Shown: positions 51,026 to 61,270 of the stretch, piece after piece
Layout: every line of letters starts with the position of its first letter
How positions within the stretch are numbered: position 1 is the stretch's first letter
Source: Candidatus Competibacteraceae bacterium
GTDB lineage: Bacteria; Pseudomonadota; Gammaproteobacteria; Competibacterales; Competibacteraceae
DNA: 64,000 bases
Direction of reading: 5' to 3'
Assembly: GCA_016699715.1 (NCBI GenBank)
Contig: CP065007.1
Span: forward strand, 2,046,001 to 2,110,000
Program-made: the position numbers and the translations under genes
The notes under the pieces: generated by a model
What the model was told of the DNA's origin: nothing
Databases searched by the model: none
What the model saw: the letters and a program-made list of their open reading frames with translations, nothing else

Positions 51026-52606
51026 ATGACACGACGGAAGTTACTGACACGGTTGCTGCAACTGGTCGCTTGCGGAATGCCGCCGGCTTCCCTGGTCCGC
51101 GCCGCCACGGTGGCGAGCGTCCCCCCAGCCGATGAGCAAGCGTTCAGCCGGGACTGGCTGCGGAAAACCGCCCGGCAATTGGCGCGGGAACCGTATGCCG
51201 CCCCCAGTGATGCCCGGCCACCGTGGCTGGCGGCCATGAACTGGGACGACTACCAGGCCCTCAACAACTTCCGCGTCGATCACAGCCTGTGGGCCGGCGG
51301 CGAACGGCCGTTCCAGGCGCGGTTCTTCCACCTGGGGTTGTATTTTCACCATCCCGTCGCCCTGTACGAAGTCGTCGCCGGCCAGGCCCGAGCGATTATT
51401 TTCTCACCGGACCTGTTCAAATACGGCCCGCGCGTCCAGGACAAGATCCCGGAACAGGTCGGCGATCTCGGCTTCGCCGGCTTTCGCGTCAACAGCCGCG
51501 CCGACTGGGACCGCGACATGTTCTCCTTCCTCGGCGCCAGCTACTTCCGCGCGGTCGGCGCCAGCAAGCAATACGGCCTGTCCGCCCGTGGCCTGGCCAT
51601 CGACACTGGCCTGGAGCGCCCCGAGGAATTCCCCGAGTTCCGGGCGTTCTGGCTGGAACGGCCGGCGGTGGATGCCAAGACCTTGACGATTCACGCCCTG
51701 CTCGACGGCCCCAGCATCACCGGCGCCTACACCTTCGTGGTCGAGCCGGGCGACACCACGACCATGCAGGTCGAAACCCGGCTGTTCCCGCGCCGCCCGA
51801 TCGAACGCCTGGGCATCGCGCCGATGACCTCAATGTTCCAGTGCGGCGAAAACGACCGGCGGGTGGCCGACGATTACCGTCCGGAGATTCACGATTCCGA
51901 CGGATTGGCGCTATGGACCGGCACGGGCGAATGGATCTGGCGGCCGATCCTCAACCCGCACTATCTCCGGGTCAACTCCTTCCTGGACGACAACCCGCGC
52001 GGTTTCGGCCTGCTGCAACGCGACCGGGAGTTCGATCACTATCAGGACGATGGCGCGTTTTACAATAAACGGCCCTCATTATGGGTGGAACCGCTCGGCG
52101 CGTGGGGGCGGGGCATGGTGCAACTGGTCGAATTGCCGACCGCCGACGAAACCCTGGACAACATCGTGGCGTTCTGGAATCCGGCGGAACCGGCGCAACC
52201 GGGCCGGGAAATCGACTTCAGCTACCGTCTGTACTGGGGCGCGCAACCGCCGGTCCGGCCCACGGTCGCGGAGGTCGTCGCCACCCGGCTGGGCAAGGGT
52301 GGGATACCTGGCCAAACCCTCACCACGCCACTGCGCAAGTTCGTGATCGATTTCCAGGGCGGGCCACTCGATAATCTGCCCAAGGACGCCCAGCCGCAAG
52401 CGGTCGTTGCCGCCTCGCGCGGGGAAATCCGCGACGCGGTCGTCAAACCGGTCGCGGAATCGAAGCTGTGGCGCTGCCATTTCGATCTGGTGGCCGGCGG
52501 CCGCGAACCGGTGGATCTGCGTTGCTACCTGAGCGGCGCCGACGGGGCATTGAGCGAGACCTGGCTGTATCAGTGGTCGCCGCCGCCGCCGGCCACCAGC
52601 GGCTGA
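51026..52606 (+). CDS. opgD: Periplasmic glucan biosynthesis protein, OpgD/OpgG family
   Basis: The 526-residue protein shapes osmoregulated periplasmic glucans. The N-terminus MTRRKLLTRLLQLVACG has a twin-arginine pattern like OpgD, so export by Tat is likely; OpgG uses Sec. Family blocks include FFHLGLYFHHPVALYEV, GDLGFAGFRVNS, FLGASYFRAVGASKQYGLSA and PRGFGLLQRDREFDHYQD. The glucan glucosyltransferase opgH is not adjacent. OpgG remains an alternative name. Confidence 0.9.
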   Translation: MTRRKLLTRLLQLVACGMPPASLVRAATVASVPPADEQAFSRDWLRKTARQLAREPYAAPSDARPPWLAAMNWDDYQALNNFRVDHSLWAGGERPFQARFFHLGLYFHHPVALYEVVAGQARAIIFSPDLFKYGPRVQDKIPEQVGDLGFAGFRVNSRADWDRDMFSFLGASYFRAVGASKQYGLSARGLAIDTGLERPEEFPEFRAFWLERPAVDAKTLTIHALLDGPSITGAYTFVVEPGDTTTMQVETRLFPRRPIERLGIAPMTSMFQCGENDRRVADDYRPEIHDSDGLALWTGTGEWIWRPILNPHYLRVNSFLDDNPRGFGLLQRDREFDHYQDDGAFYNKRPSLWVEPLGAWGRGMVQLVELPTADETLDNIVAFWNPAEPAQPGREIDFSYRLYWGAQPPVRPTVAEVVATRLGKGGIPGQTLTTPLRKFVIDFQGGPLDNLPKDAQPQAVVAASRGEIRDAVVKPVAESKLWRCHFDLVAGGREPVDLRCYLSGADGALSETWLYQWSPPPPATSG

Positions 52607-52672
52607 AGGGCCGACCAACCCCGACGGCTCCTCTATCTCCCGCCGCGTGAGCGAGAAATTCAGGCAGGGCGC

Positions 52673-54085
52673 TTAATCGCCACTCGCCTTGAGCAAGGCC
52701 GCGCCCTTGCGCTGGGCCTCGGCGAATAATACCGCCACCGCGCAGGAGGCCAACCGGGTCTGGGCACTATCGGCGCGGCTGGTCAGCACGATGGGCGCAC
52801 GGGCGCCGAGCACGATACCGGCCGCCTCGGCCCCGGCCATAAAGGTCAGTTGCTTGGCCAGCATGTTGCCCGCCTCCATGTCGGGCACCACCAGGATATC
52901 GGCCTTGCCGGCCACCGGCGAAACGATGCCCTTGGTCCGCGCCGCCCCCTCGTCGATGGCGTTGTCAAAAGCCAGCGGACCGTCCAGCAGGCCGCCGGTG
53001 ATCTGACCACGGTCGGCCATCTTGCACAGCGCGCCGGCATCCAACGTGGAAGGAATCTTGGCGGTAACCGTTTCCACCGCCGACAGAATCGCCACCCTGG
53101 GCTGTGGAATGTCGATGGCGTGGGCCAATTCGATGGCGTTCTGGATGATGTCGCGTTTCACCTCCAGCGTCGGCAGGATGTTGATGGCGGCGTCGGTGAT
53201 GATGATCGGGCGCGGAAAGGTGGGTACCGCCAGCAGGAAGCAGTGGCTGATGCGTCGCTCGGTGCGCAACCCCCCCACTTTCTTCACCACCTCGGCCAGC
53301 AATTCGTCGCTATGCAGGCTGCCCTTCATCAGGGTCTGCGCCTCGCCGGAAAGCACCATGGCGACCGCCAGTTCGGCGGAGTGGTGACTGTGCTCGGACG
53401 GCACCAGCCGGTACGGTGTCAGGTCCAGATTCTCTTGCGCGGCAATGGCCCGGATCTTGTCTTCCGGTCCGATCAGAATGGGCGTGATCAGATGGTGTTC
53501 GGCCGCCTCGATCGCGCCCCGCAGCGCATCGGCGCTACACGGATGGACCACCGCGCAACCCAGGGCGGGGAGACCCTCGCAGGCTTTCAGCAATTCCAGG
53601 TAGCGGTTGTCGCGGCGCAACTGAACCTTCGGCAGGTCCCTGAGCGCGTGTCGCTGCTTCACCGTGGGCGCGAGCACTTCGATCCGGCCGGTCGCCACCT
53701 CGACGCCGGCCGGATCGACGGCCCGACAGTCGAGCACCACAACGCCGGTCTCGGTCCGTTTTTCCGTCACCGTGGCCGTGGCGGTGACCGGCACGCCGAT
53801 GGCCACCGGCCGGTGCAGGCGAACGTCGATATGGCGGGCGATGGAGCCCAGTCCCGGCAACCGGGTACCAGCCAGCGTGGCGAACAGCACGGCGGACCAG
53901 CTGGTTTGCCCGCCACCCTGTCCGTACATTGAGGTGTCCGCCGACCCCGGATCGAGATCGATCAGATTGAGATTGCCGGTAATCACCGCCAGCGCTTCAA
54001 CGCCGTCCTCGTCCAAGGCCCGCGTCAGGCTGGCCTGATCGCCGACTTGAATCTCGTCGAACATCTTGTTTTCAATCATTTCCAT
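52673..54085 (-). CDS. Bifunctional MaoC-like hydratase / phosphate acyltransferase
   Basis: The 470-residue protein is a fusion. The first 150 residues form a MaoC (R-hydratase, hot-dog) domain with FDEIQVGDQASLTRAL and QTSWSAVLFATLAG. The rest is a phosphate acetyl/butyryl-transferase domain (LRGAIEAAEHHLITPILIGP, FPRPIIITDAAINILPTLEV, DILVVPDMEAGNMLAKQLTF). It may link enoyl-CoA hydration to acyl-phosphate formation. An acetate or butyrate kinase gene is often a partner elsewhere but is not seen here. The ATG at 54085 has GGGGAA upstream. Confidence 0.9.
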   Translation of the reverse strand: MEMIENKMFDEIQVGDQASLTRALDEDGVEALAVITGNLNLIDLDPGSADTSMYGQGGGQTSWSAVLFATLAGTRLPGLGSIARHIDVRLHRPVAIGVPVTATATVTEKRTETGVVVLDCRAVDPAGVEVATGRIEVLAPTVKQRHALRDLPKVQLRRDNRYLELLKACEGLPALGCAVVHPCSADALRGAIEAAEHHLITPILIGPEDKIRAIAAQENLDLTPYRLVPSEHSHHSAELAVAMVLSGEAQTLMKGSLHSDELLAEVVKKVGGLRTERRISHCFLLAVPTFPRPIIITDAAINILPTLEVKRDIIQNAIELAHAIDIPQPRVAILSAVETVTAKIPSTLDAGALCKMADRGQITGGLLDGPLAFDNAIDEGAARTKGIVSPVAGKADILVVPDMEAGNMLAKQLTFMAGAEAAGIVLGARAPIVLTSRADSAQTRLASCAVAVLFAEAQRKGAALLKASGD

Positions 54086-54357
54086 CACGGTTCCCCTTTT
54101 TTCCACCATCCACTCCGCCCGCCGGCCCAGCGCCGATGAGTTCGAATTATACCCCTCTCAACCCTAACCAAACTGTGGTCTATCCGGGTTCCATCGACGT
54201 TCATGCACTATATTTTCTGGCCAACGCTGGAATTCGGCTCAACTTGCGACAATAAGAAGAGTTCGGATTTGCTCGCTGGCGTCGGCGGCAATCCCGCAAC
54301 CACGCCGTGCCCCTTGGGGGCCGGCGTCCGATCCGGTTGGAAGGAGTAGAGTTCCCC

Positions 54358-55395
54358 ATGGTATTTCGCTTCCTGCAATCCATCTTCGCCGCGACGCCCG
54401 CCCCGTCCGGCAAATCCGATGCAACCCTGATCCGGGCGGCGATCGAGCGCGTGGTGAACGGCACCGATCCCCGCCTGCGCTTCGTCAACCATTATCAACG
54501 GATTCTGTGGCACGCGGTGGAGCGGTCGGTCGAGCACGTCAGCACCCTGATCGACAGTCTGCCTCCCGCTTTCGAGGTCAGTAAACGTGAATTCACCGCT
54601 AACCCTCGCCTGCGCGCCCTGTTCGCGTCGTCGGAACACCTGCGGGAAATCCTGAGTTTCGGACCGGCCCTGGAGCAATACCGTCAGCAACATGCCAATT
54701 CCCTGCCCGCGGTGCTGTATGCCGCACTGGGCGTGGACAGGGTCGAAAAAAAAGTGCTGGGCGTGGATCTACAGGGCGACATGCTCCGGCGGGACGTGGC
54801 GCAAACCATGGTTAATTTCCGCAACCACCGACTGGCGTTCCTTGCGGAAAGCGAAACGGAAACTCGCTGGGAACTCAAGAAACAGGCCTTCGATTATCTG
54901 ATCGAAATCGCGCTGAAGCGCCTGATCTCGATCCGGACCCGACGGGAGCAATTGGAGCGGGAACAACGGCATCTGCTGCAAAAGCAGGCTCGCTTGCTGA
55001 AATCGGCCAAGCTGGGACTGGAGTCCTTGCTGGAGACCGGATTGCCGGAGGTGCATGATCCCGCCGCCATCGACCGGCAACTACGGGAGGTCAGGGCCGA
55101 ACTGGACCAGATGCGCGCCGATTCGGCCACGATCGAGGATCACCTGGAACGGGTCACCTCCACCTTGCGCGAACCGGAACAGCACCTGCGCATGGAGCAA
55201 GTCACGCTCACCCTGGACCACATGAACCAGAAAGTGGCGCCGAATTCGTCCCGCGTCGCCAGCACGCTGGCCTTCGACGACACGCTACTTGGCGACGATC
55301 GCCGGTTCACCACCCTGCTGGTCCGGTTCCCAACCAGCGAAATTCTGCCGAAGCCGGATTTCTTCAAGGAAGCCCACCGCCTGCTGACGCTGTAG
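54358..55395 (+). CDS. Hypothetical protein with a long coiled coil, 345 aa
   Basis: I do not recognise this family. It is soluble, without signal peptide. Residues from about 180 to 290 are strongly helical and charged (RTRREQLEREQRHLLQKQAR, then AIDRQLREVRAELDQMRADS), a probable coiled coil. The end (RRFTTLLVRFPTSEILPKPD) is more structured. The ATG at 54358 follows AAGGAG at a long spacing of 11. It is convergent with nfi. Confidence 0.65.
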   Translation: MVFRFLQSIFAATPAPSGKSDATLIRAAIERVVNGTDPRLRFVNHYQRILWHAVERSVEHVSTLIDSLPPAFEVSKREFTANPRLRALFASSEHLREILSFGPALEQYRQQHANSLPAVLYAALGVDRVEKKVLGVDLQGDMLRRDVAQTMVNFRNHRLAFLAESETETRWELKKQAFDYLIEIALKRLISIRTRREQLEREQRHLLQKQARLLKSAKLGLESLLETGLPEVHDPAAIDRQLREVRAELDQMRADSATIEDHLERVTSTLREPEQHLRMEQVTLTLDHMNQKVAPNSSRVASTLAFDDTLLGDDRRFTTLLVRFPTSEILPKPDFFKEAHRLLTL

Positions 55396-55412
55396 ACCTG
55401 GCGACATGCCCA

Positions 55413-56072
55413 CTAGCCCGACGCCAACCGGTGGGCGTGCCGGGTGGTTTCCGGCAAGCGATAGCGGGTGCAGCAACCCATCACATAAGCGACCGCCGTT
55501 TCCAGGCTGACCCGGTGGCCGGATGAGACGTACAGCGGCTTGACGCCGATCCGGGTGCGGAGTACCGCGCCGATGATCTCGCCACCCGCCCACAGCGGCG
55601 CCCATGCCCCGCGTGCTTCCGGCACCGGCTCATGGGTTCCAAACAACCGGGTCTTGGCCACGCCCACTGCGGGAATGTCCACCAGCAGGCCGAGATGGCT
55701 GGCGAGGCCCATCCGGCGCGGGTGGGCGATGCCCTGCCCGTCGCACAGCAGCAAATCCGGCGGCTCGCGCAAGCGCTCCAGCGCCGCCAACACCGCCGGC
55801 AGCTCGCGGAACGACAGCAGGCCCGGCATGTAGGGAAAGGTGGTCGGCTGGCGGGCAACGGCGGTTTCCAGCACCTCCAGTTCGGGATAGCGCAGCACCG
55901 CCACCGCCGCCCGGGTCACGCCGCCGCCCGACTCGAAGCCCACATCCACCCCCGCCACCCGGCGCACTGGACCGATTTGGTCGCTCAGCATCAGGTGGGC
56001 GCGCAGGTTTCGCTGCAGGGCAATCGCCGCCGCCGGGTCGAGATCCCATGGATGCGCATGAGGCCGTTTCAT
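55413..56072 (-). CDS. nfi: Endonuclease V
   Basis: This 219-residue DNA repair enzyme cuts the strand beside deaminated bases, especially hypoxanthine. The metal-binding residues are seen in VAGVDVGFE, FPYMPGLLSFRELP and LLLCDGQGIAHPRRMG, and PAVGVAKTRLFG is another family block. Usual length for the family. It stands alone, tail to tail with the coiled-coil gene. Confidence 0.93.
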   Translation of the reverse strand: MKRPHAHPWDLDPAAAIALQRNLRAHLMLSDQIGPVRRVAGVDVGFESGGGVTRAAVAVLRYPELEVLETAVARQPTTFPYMPGLLSFRELPAVLAALERLREPPDLLLCDGQGIAHPRRMGLASHLGLLVDIPAVGVAKTRLFGTHEPVPEARGAWAPLWAGGEIIGAVLRTRIGVKPLYVSSGHRVSLETAVAYVMGCCTRYRLPETTRHAHRLASG

Positions 56073-56149
56073 ACCGCAAGTGTATTCGTCGCCCGGTCGC
56101 GGTTAAACTAGCGCCCTTTTCGCCACCCCGGTTTCAACAGGTCACCACC

Positions 56150-56287
56150 ATGCGGCAACTCAAACTCGGCGACTGGCGGGCGCTGGAAACCGTGGTCGAC
56201 AGCAGCCAGGCGCGAGACCTCATCCCCCACCTCACCGCCGCCGGCGCACAGGGCATTCTGGAATACGAACTGAGAAAAATTGTCTGA
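56150..56287 (+). CDS. Small protein resembling the C-terminal tail of HisG
   Basis: The 45-residue protein MRQLKLGDWRALETVVDSSQ and onward ends in IPHLTAAGAQGILEYELRKI, which is like the last strand-helix-strand of the regulatory domain of long-form ATP phosphoribosyltransferase. There is no catalytic part. An ATG at 56150 is preceded by CAGGT. It lies between nfi and ndk. A free-standing regulatory fragment or an unrelated small protein are both possible. Confidence 0.45.
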   Translation: MRQLKLGDWRALETVVDSSQARDLIPHLTAAGAQGILEYELRKIV

Positions 56288-56507
56288 CCGCTCCGACGGC
56301 CGTCGCGCCACCCGGAACATTCCGGGTCCGGCGCCGTTCAATCAATCTGGATTTGCGGCGGCAATCGTCCCATAATCGGGCGACGCCCGCCGGACGGTGC
56401 GTTGTCGATATCCGCAAATTATCGCTAAACTCCAAAGTTAAGCCCGACACTCCCCAGTCGGGTACGGCGCCGCTTCCCAACCCGACTTCGACTCACGGAG
56501 CCTTTTC

Positions 56508-56939
56508 ATGGCTGTTGAACGTACCTTATCCATCATCAAACCCGACGCCGTCGCCCACAACCTGATCGGCGCGATCATCAGCCGCTTCGAGACCCAGGGC
56601 CTGCGCCTCGTCGCCGCCCGAATGCTGCATCTGAGCCGCGAACAAGCCGAGCAATTCTATGCCATCCACCGCGAGCGCCCCTTCTACCAGGAGCTGGTCG
56701 CCTACATGACTTCCGGTCCAATCGTGGCCCAGGTGTTGGAAGGCGAGAATGCCATTGCCCGTAACCGCGAGATCATGGGTGCCACCGATCCGAAAAAAGC
56801 CGCGCCCGGCACCCTCCGCGCCGACTACGCCGAGAGCGTCACCCAAAATGCCGTGCATGGCTCCGATGCCCCGGAAACCGCCGAAGTCGAGATCGCGTTC
56901 TTCTTCGGCCAGGATGGGCTGTGCCCGCGTACCCTGTAA
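56508..56939 (+). CDS. ndk: Nucleoside diphosphate kinase
   Basis: The enzyme moves the terminal phosphate between nucleoside triphosphates and diphosphates. Its 143 residues match the family. It begins AVERTLSIIKPDAVAHNLIG, and the phosphorylated histidine is in NAVHGSDAPETA. It is the first gene of the conserved ndk-rlmN-pilW-rodZ block, with ACGGAG as ribosome site. Confidence 0.97.
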   Translation: MAVERTLSIIKPDAVAHNLIGAIISRFETQGLRLVAARMLHLSREQAEQFYAIHRERPFYQELVAYMTSGPIVAQVLEGENAIARNREIMGATDPKKAAPGTLRADYAESVTQNAVHGSDAPETAEVEIAFFFGQDGLCPRTL

Positions 56940-56958
56940 GCCATTGGAGAAACTCCGC

Positions 56959-58047
<1,089 letters not shown>

Positions 58048-58060
58048 GGAGTTCCATCAT

Positions 58061-58819
58061 ATGCCACCGTTGGCCAAATCCATGATCTTTGCCCTGGCGC
58101 TGCCGTTGCTGGCGGCCTGCGCCAATACCCAGGAGCAGGAATTCAAGCGCAACGCCGCCGAAGCCAATTTCAAGCTGGGTATCGGTTACATGCAGTCGGG
58201 CCACTTCGAGGTCGCCACGGAAAAATTGCTGAAGGCACTGCAATACGATGACGATTACCCGGAAGCCCATAACGCCATCGCCGTGCTGTACGAGGAGATG
58301 CGCGAGTACGCACCCGCCGAGACTCATTTCAGGAAAGCGATCGAACTCCAACCAGACTACACCTTGGCGAAGCTGAACTATGCCCGGTTACTATGCAAGC
58401 ATTTTCCCGCACGGGCCACCGAGGGCGAAAGCGAACTTCAGAAGATTGCCACCAACCCGACCGATGCCGGTGCCAGCGCCTCGGAAGCTTACGCCGGCCT
58501 GGGGGTCTGTGCCCGCCAGCGCGGCGATCTGGCGCAGGCCGAAACCTGGCTGCGCAAGGCGCTGGACAGCGATCCCAACAACACCGTCGCCCTATACGCA
58601 CTGGCCGAAATCAGTCAGGGTCAGGGCAAGACGCTACAGGGACGCGCTTTCCTGCAGCGCTACCATGCCCAGACCCGTCCCACCCCACAAAGCCTGTGGC
58701 TGGGCATTCTGATCGAGACTGCTCAGGATGGCGATGCGCACCTGCGCCAGCAGTACAGCGCGCTGCTGTCCGGCCAATTCCCGAATTCCGAAGAAGCCCG
58801 CCGTCTGAACAAGCCGTAA
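58061..58819 (+). CDS. pilW: PilW/PilF type IV pilus assembly lipoprotein
   Basis: The 252-residue outer-membrane lipoprotein has signal ALALPLLAAC and several TPR units (NFKLGIGYMQSGHFEVATEK, AHNAIAVLYEEMREYAPAET, AYAGLGVCARQRGDLAQAET). It helps assemble or place the secretin ring for type IV pili. It lies between rlmN and rodZ as expected and fits with the pilU gene at 12.5-13.7 kb. Confidence 0.92.
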   Translation: MPPLAKSMIFALALPLLAACANTQEQEFKRNAAEANFKLGIGYMQSGHFEVATEKLLKALQYDDDYPEAHNAIAVLYEEMREYAPAETHFRKAIELQPDYTLAKLNYARLLCKHFPARATEGESELQKIATNPTDAGASASEAYAGLGVCARQRGDLAQAETWLRKALDSDPNNTVALYALAEISQGQGKTLQGRAFLQRYHAQTRPTPQSLWLGILIETAQDGDAHLRQQYSALLSGQFPNSEEARRLNKP

Positions 58820-58823
58820 GAGC

Positions 58824-59900
58824 ATGTCCAACGAAATGAGCACCGATTTTACCCCATCGACGGAAGCCACCGGAGCAGCCAACGAATCGTTGGGCGCCTG
58901 GCTCACCCAAGTCCGTACCGGCTACGGCGCCGAACAGCGTGACGTCGCCCATCATCTCGGTTTGAACCCGACACTCATCCAGGCGCTCGAAACCGACGAT
59001 TTCGCACGACTGGGCGCACCGGTCTTCGTCCGTGGTTACCTCAGTCGTTACGCCCGGCTGCTGAATCTGCCGGAACAGGCGGTGTTGGAGCGCTATCGGC
59101 AACAGCTGGGCATTACCAGCCAAGCGCCCCCACCGCTGCAAGTGGCGCGCCCGCTGCGGCGACAGACCCGGGTTCGCGATCTGCGCGGCCTGTTCTACCT
59201 GTTGCTGGTGGCCGGCGTCGGCTGGATCGCCATACAACATCTGGGCGACCTCGATCCCAGCCGGCTTACCGCGCTGTGGTCAGGTGCCAGCCAGAATGAC
59301 GACCAACCAACGACTCCCACCTCCGCCACGCAAACCCAGTTTCCATTTCAACCCGCGTCCGAGGTGACAAACCAGCCCGCGCCGCCGCCCGCAAGCTCAC
59401 CGGGAGACGTGCCGGCACCGGTCGTCGCGGTACCACCGGTCGTCGCGGTACCACCGGTCGTCGAGGTACCACCGGTCGTCGAGGTACCACCGGTCGTCGA
59501 GGTACCACCCACGCCCGCCCCGAACGCGGCGCCACCTGCCCCGGAACCCACGCCGGCACCTTCATTGCCCGGAGTGCAAACCGCCACCGCCGCCGCCCCA
59601 AGTTCGCCCGTCGAGGACAGTGGCGACAGTCCGGCGACGGACACCGGCGCCAAACTGCTGCTGGAATTCAGCAGCGACTGCTGGGTGGAGGTGAAGGACG
59701 CCGAAGGGAAGGTACTGATCAGCAGCCTAAAGCGCGCCAATTCTTCGGAATCGCTATCGGGACCGGCGCCGTTCGCGATTACCCTGGGTAACGCCCCCGC
59801 CGCCCGCCTGACCCTGGATGGCCAGCCGATCGACAAAGCAGTCTACGTTCCTCGACGCGGCACGGTCAGCCGCTTTAGCCTGGCTCGCCCGCAACCCTGA
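58824..59900 (+). CDS. rodZ: Cell-shape protein RodZ
   Basis: The 358-residue inner-membrane protein links MreB to the envelope. It has an N-terminal HTH_25 domain (GAWLTQVRTGYGAEQRDVAH, RGYLSRYARLL), one membrane helix (LFYLLLVAGVGWIAI), a proline-rich periplasmic linker with five six-residue repeats, and a C-terminal DUF4115 domain (LLLEFSSDCWVEVKDAEGKV). It starts four bases after the pilW stop. Confidence 0.93.
   Translation: MSNEMSTDFTPSTEATGAANESLGAWLTQVRTGYGAEQRDVAHHLGLNPTLIQALETDDFARLGAPVFVRGYLSRYARLLNLPEQAVLERYRQQLGITSQAPPPLQVARPLRRQTRVRDLRGLFYLLLVAGVGWIAIQHLGDLDPSRLTALWSGASQNDDQPTTPTSATQTQFPFQPASEVTNQPAPPPASSPGDVPAPVVAVPPVVAVPPVVEVPPVVEVPPVVEVPPTPAPNAAPPAPEPTPAPSLPGVQTATAAAPSSPVEDSGDSPATDTGAKLLLEFSSDCWVEVKDAEGKVLISSLKRANSSESLSGPAPFAITLGNAPAARLTLDGQPIDKAVYVPRRGTVSRFSLARPQP
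59418..59507 (+). repeat. Five 18-bp tandem repeats in rodZ
   Basis: The unit encodes PVVAVP or PVVEVP. The five copies are almost identical in DNA, so they may change in number by slippage. They lengthen the periplasmic linker of RodZ. Confidence 0.85.
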
Positions 59901-59954
59901 ACCCGCCCGCCGCCCTCGAACCCGCTTTTCCCACACCCGGACCCAAACGAAATC

Positions 59955-61238
59955 ATGGCCAAGCAGTTGCAAGCCATCCGCGGCATGAACGATATCCTGC
60001 CGGCTGAATCGGCGCTCTGGCAGGGGCTCGAATCGACCGTGCGCGAAGTGCTCGCCGCCTACGGCTATCACGAAATCCGCCTGCCGCTCCTGGAAAAAAC
60101 CGAGCTGTTCGCCCGCTCGATCGGCGAAGTCACCGACATCGTCGAAAAAGAGATGTACACCTTCGCCGACCGCAATGACGAAAGCCTCACGTTACGGCCC
60201 GAAGGCACCGCCGGTTGCGTGCGCGCCTGTATCGAACACGGCCTGCTGCACAACCAGACCCAGCGACTGTGGTACGCCGGCCCGATGTTCCGCTATGAAA
60301 AACCGCAAAAAGGCCGCTACCGCCAGTTTCATCAGGTCGGCGCCGAGGCTTACGGCATGAGCGGCCCCGACATCGACGCCGAACTGATCTGCCTGTCGGC
60401 GCGGTTGTGGCAACGGCTGGGCTTGCGCGAGGTGACCTTGCAGCTCAACTCGCTGGGTTCCAGCGCCGCCCGTGCCGCCTACCGCGAGCGCCTGGTGGCC
60501 TACCTCAGTCAGCGGCGCGACGAACTGGATGAGGACAGCCGGCGGCGGTTGCTCGCTAATCCGCTGCGGATTCTCGACAGCAAGAATCCGGCGCTACGGG
60601 CGGTGATCGCCGAGGCGCCGTCGCTGCTGGATCATCTCGACCCCGAGTCGAAAACCCATTTTGAGGAACTCAAGGCGCTACTGGACGGCGCCGGCATCGC
60701 TTACGAAATCAATCCCTGCCTGGTGCGCGGTCTGGATTATTACTGCAAAACGGTCTTCGAATGGGTGACCGACACGCTCGGCGCGCAGGGCACGATCTGC
60801 GCCGGCGGACGTTACGACGGGTTGATCGAGGAGCTGGGTGGTCAAGCGGTACCGGGCGTGGGCTTTGCCATGGGACTGGAGCGACTGGTCGCCATGCTCG
60901 CCGCCGCCGGCTACGCCGGGACCGATCCAACTCCGCAGGTCTACCTGATCGCGGTCGGCGATGCCGCTCAGCGTTACGGGCTGGCGCTGGCCGAGCGGCT
61001 GCGCGACCAGCTGCCGACGCTGCGACTGCGGATGCACTGCGGCGGTGGTGGCTTCAAGGCCCAGTTCCGCCGCGCCGATCACAGTGGTGCCCAATTCGCG
61101 CTGATCCTGGGCGAAGACGAAGCCAACACCGGCACCGTCTCCGTCAAACCATTGCGCGAAACCCAAGGCGAACAACATGTCTTGACACAGGATCAAGTGC
61201 CCGCCTATCTGCGCGCGGCGCTGGAAGAAACCCCCTAA
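59955..61238 (+). CDS. hisS: Histidyl-tRNA synthetase
   Basis: This class II synthetase of 427 residues attaches histidine to its tRNA. Motif 1 (AIRGMNDILPAESALWQ), motif 2 (LWYAGPMFRYEKPQKGRYRQ), the histidine loops (LVRGLDYYCKTVFEWVT) and motif 3 (GVGFAMGLERLVAML) are all visible. It follows rodZ after 54 bases; ispG, usually between the two, is missing. Confidence 0.97.
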   Translation: MAKQLQAIRGMNDILPAESALWQGLESTVREVLAAYGYHEIRLPLLEKTELFARSIGEVTDIVEKEMYTFADRNDESLTLRPEGTAGCVRACIEHGLLHNQTQRLWYAGPMFRYEKPQKGRYRQFHQVGAEAYGMSGPDIDAELICLSARLWQRLGLREVTLQLNSLGSSAARAAYRERLVAYLSQRRDELDEDSRRRLLANPLRILDSKNPALRAVIAEAPSLLDHLDPESKTHFEELKALLDGAGIAYEINPCLVRGLDYYCKTVFEWVTDTLGAQGTICAGGRYDGLIEELGGQAVPGVGFAMGLERLVAMLAAAGYAGTDPTPQVYLIAVGDAAQRYGLALAERLRDQLPTLRLRMHCGGGGFKAQFRRADHSGAQFALILGEDEANTGTVSVKPLRETQGEQHVLTQDQVPAYLRAALEETP

Positions 61239-61270
61239 GCACGCAACCGGATGCCCGAGGAAATACTTCA

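Noticed and set aside
59401..59520. Short regular repeats considered as a CRISPR array
   Set aside because: The units are adjacent with no spacers and are in frame within rodZ, so they are coding tandem repeats.
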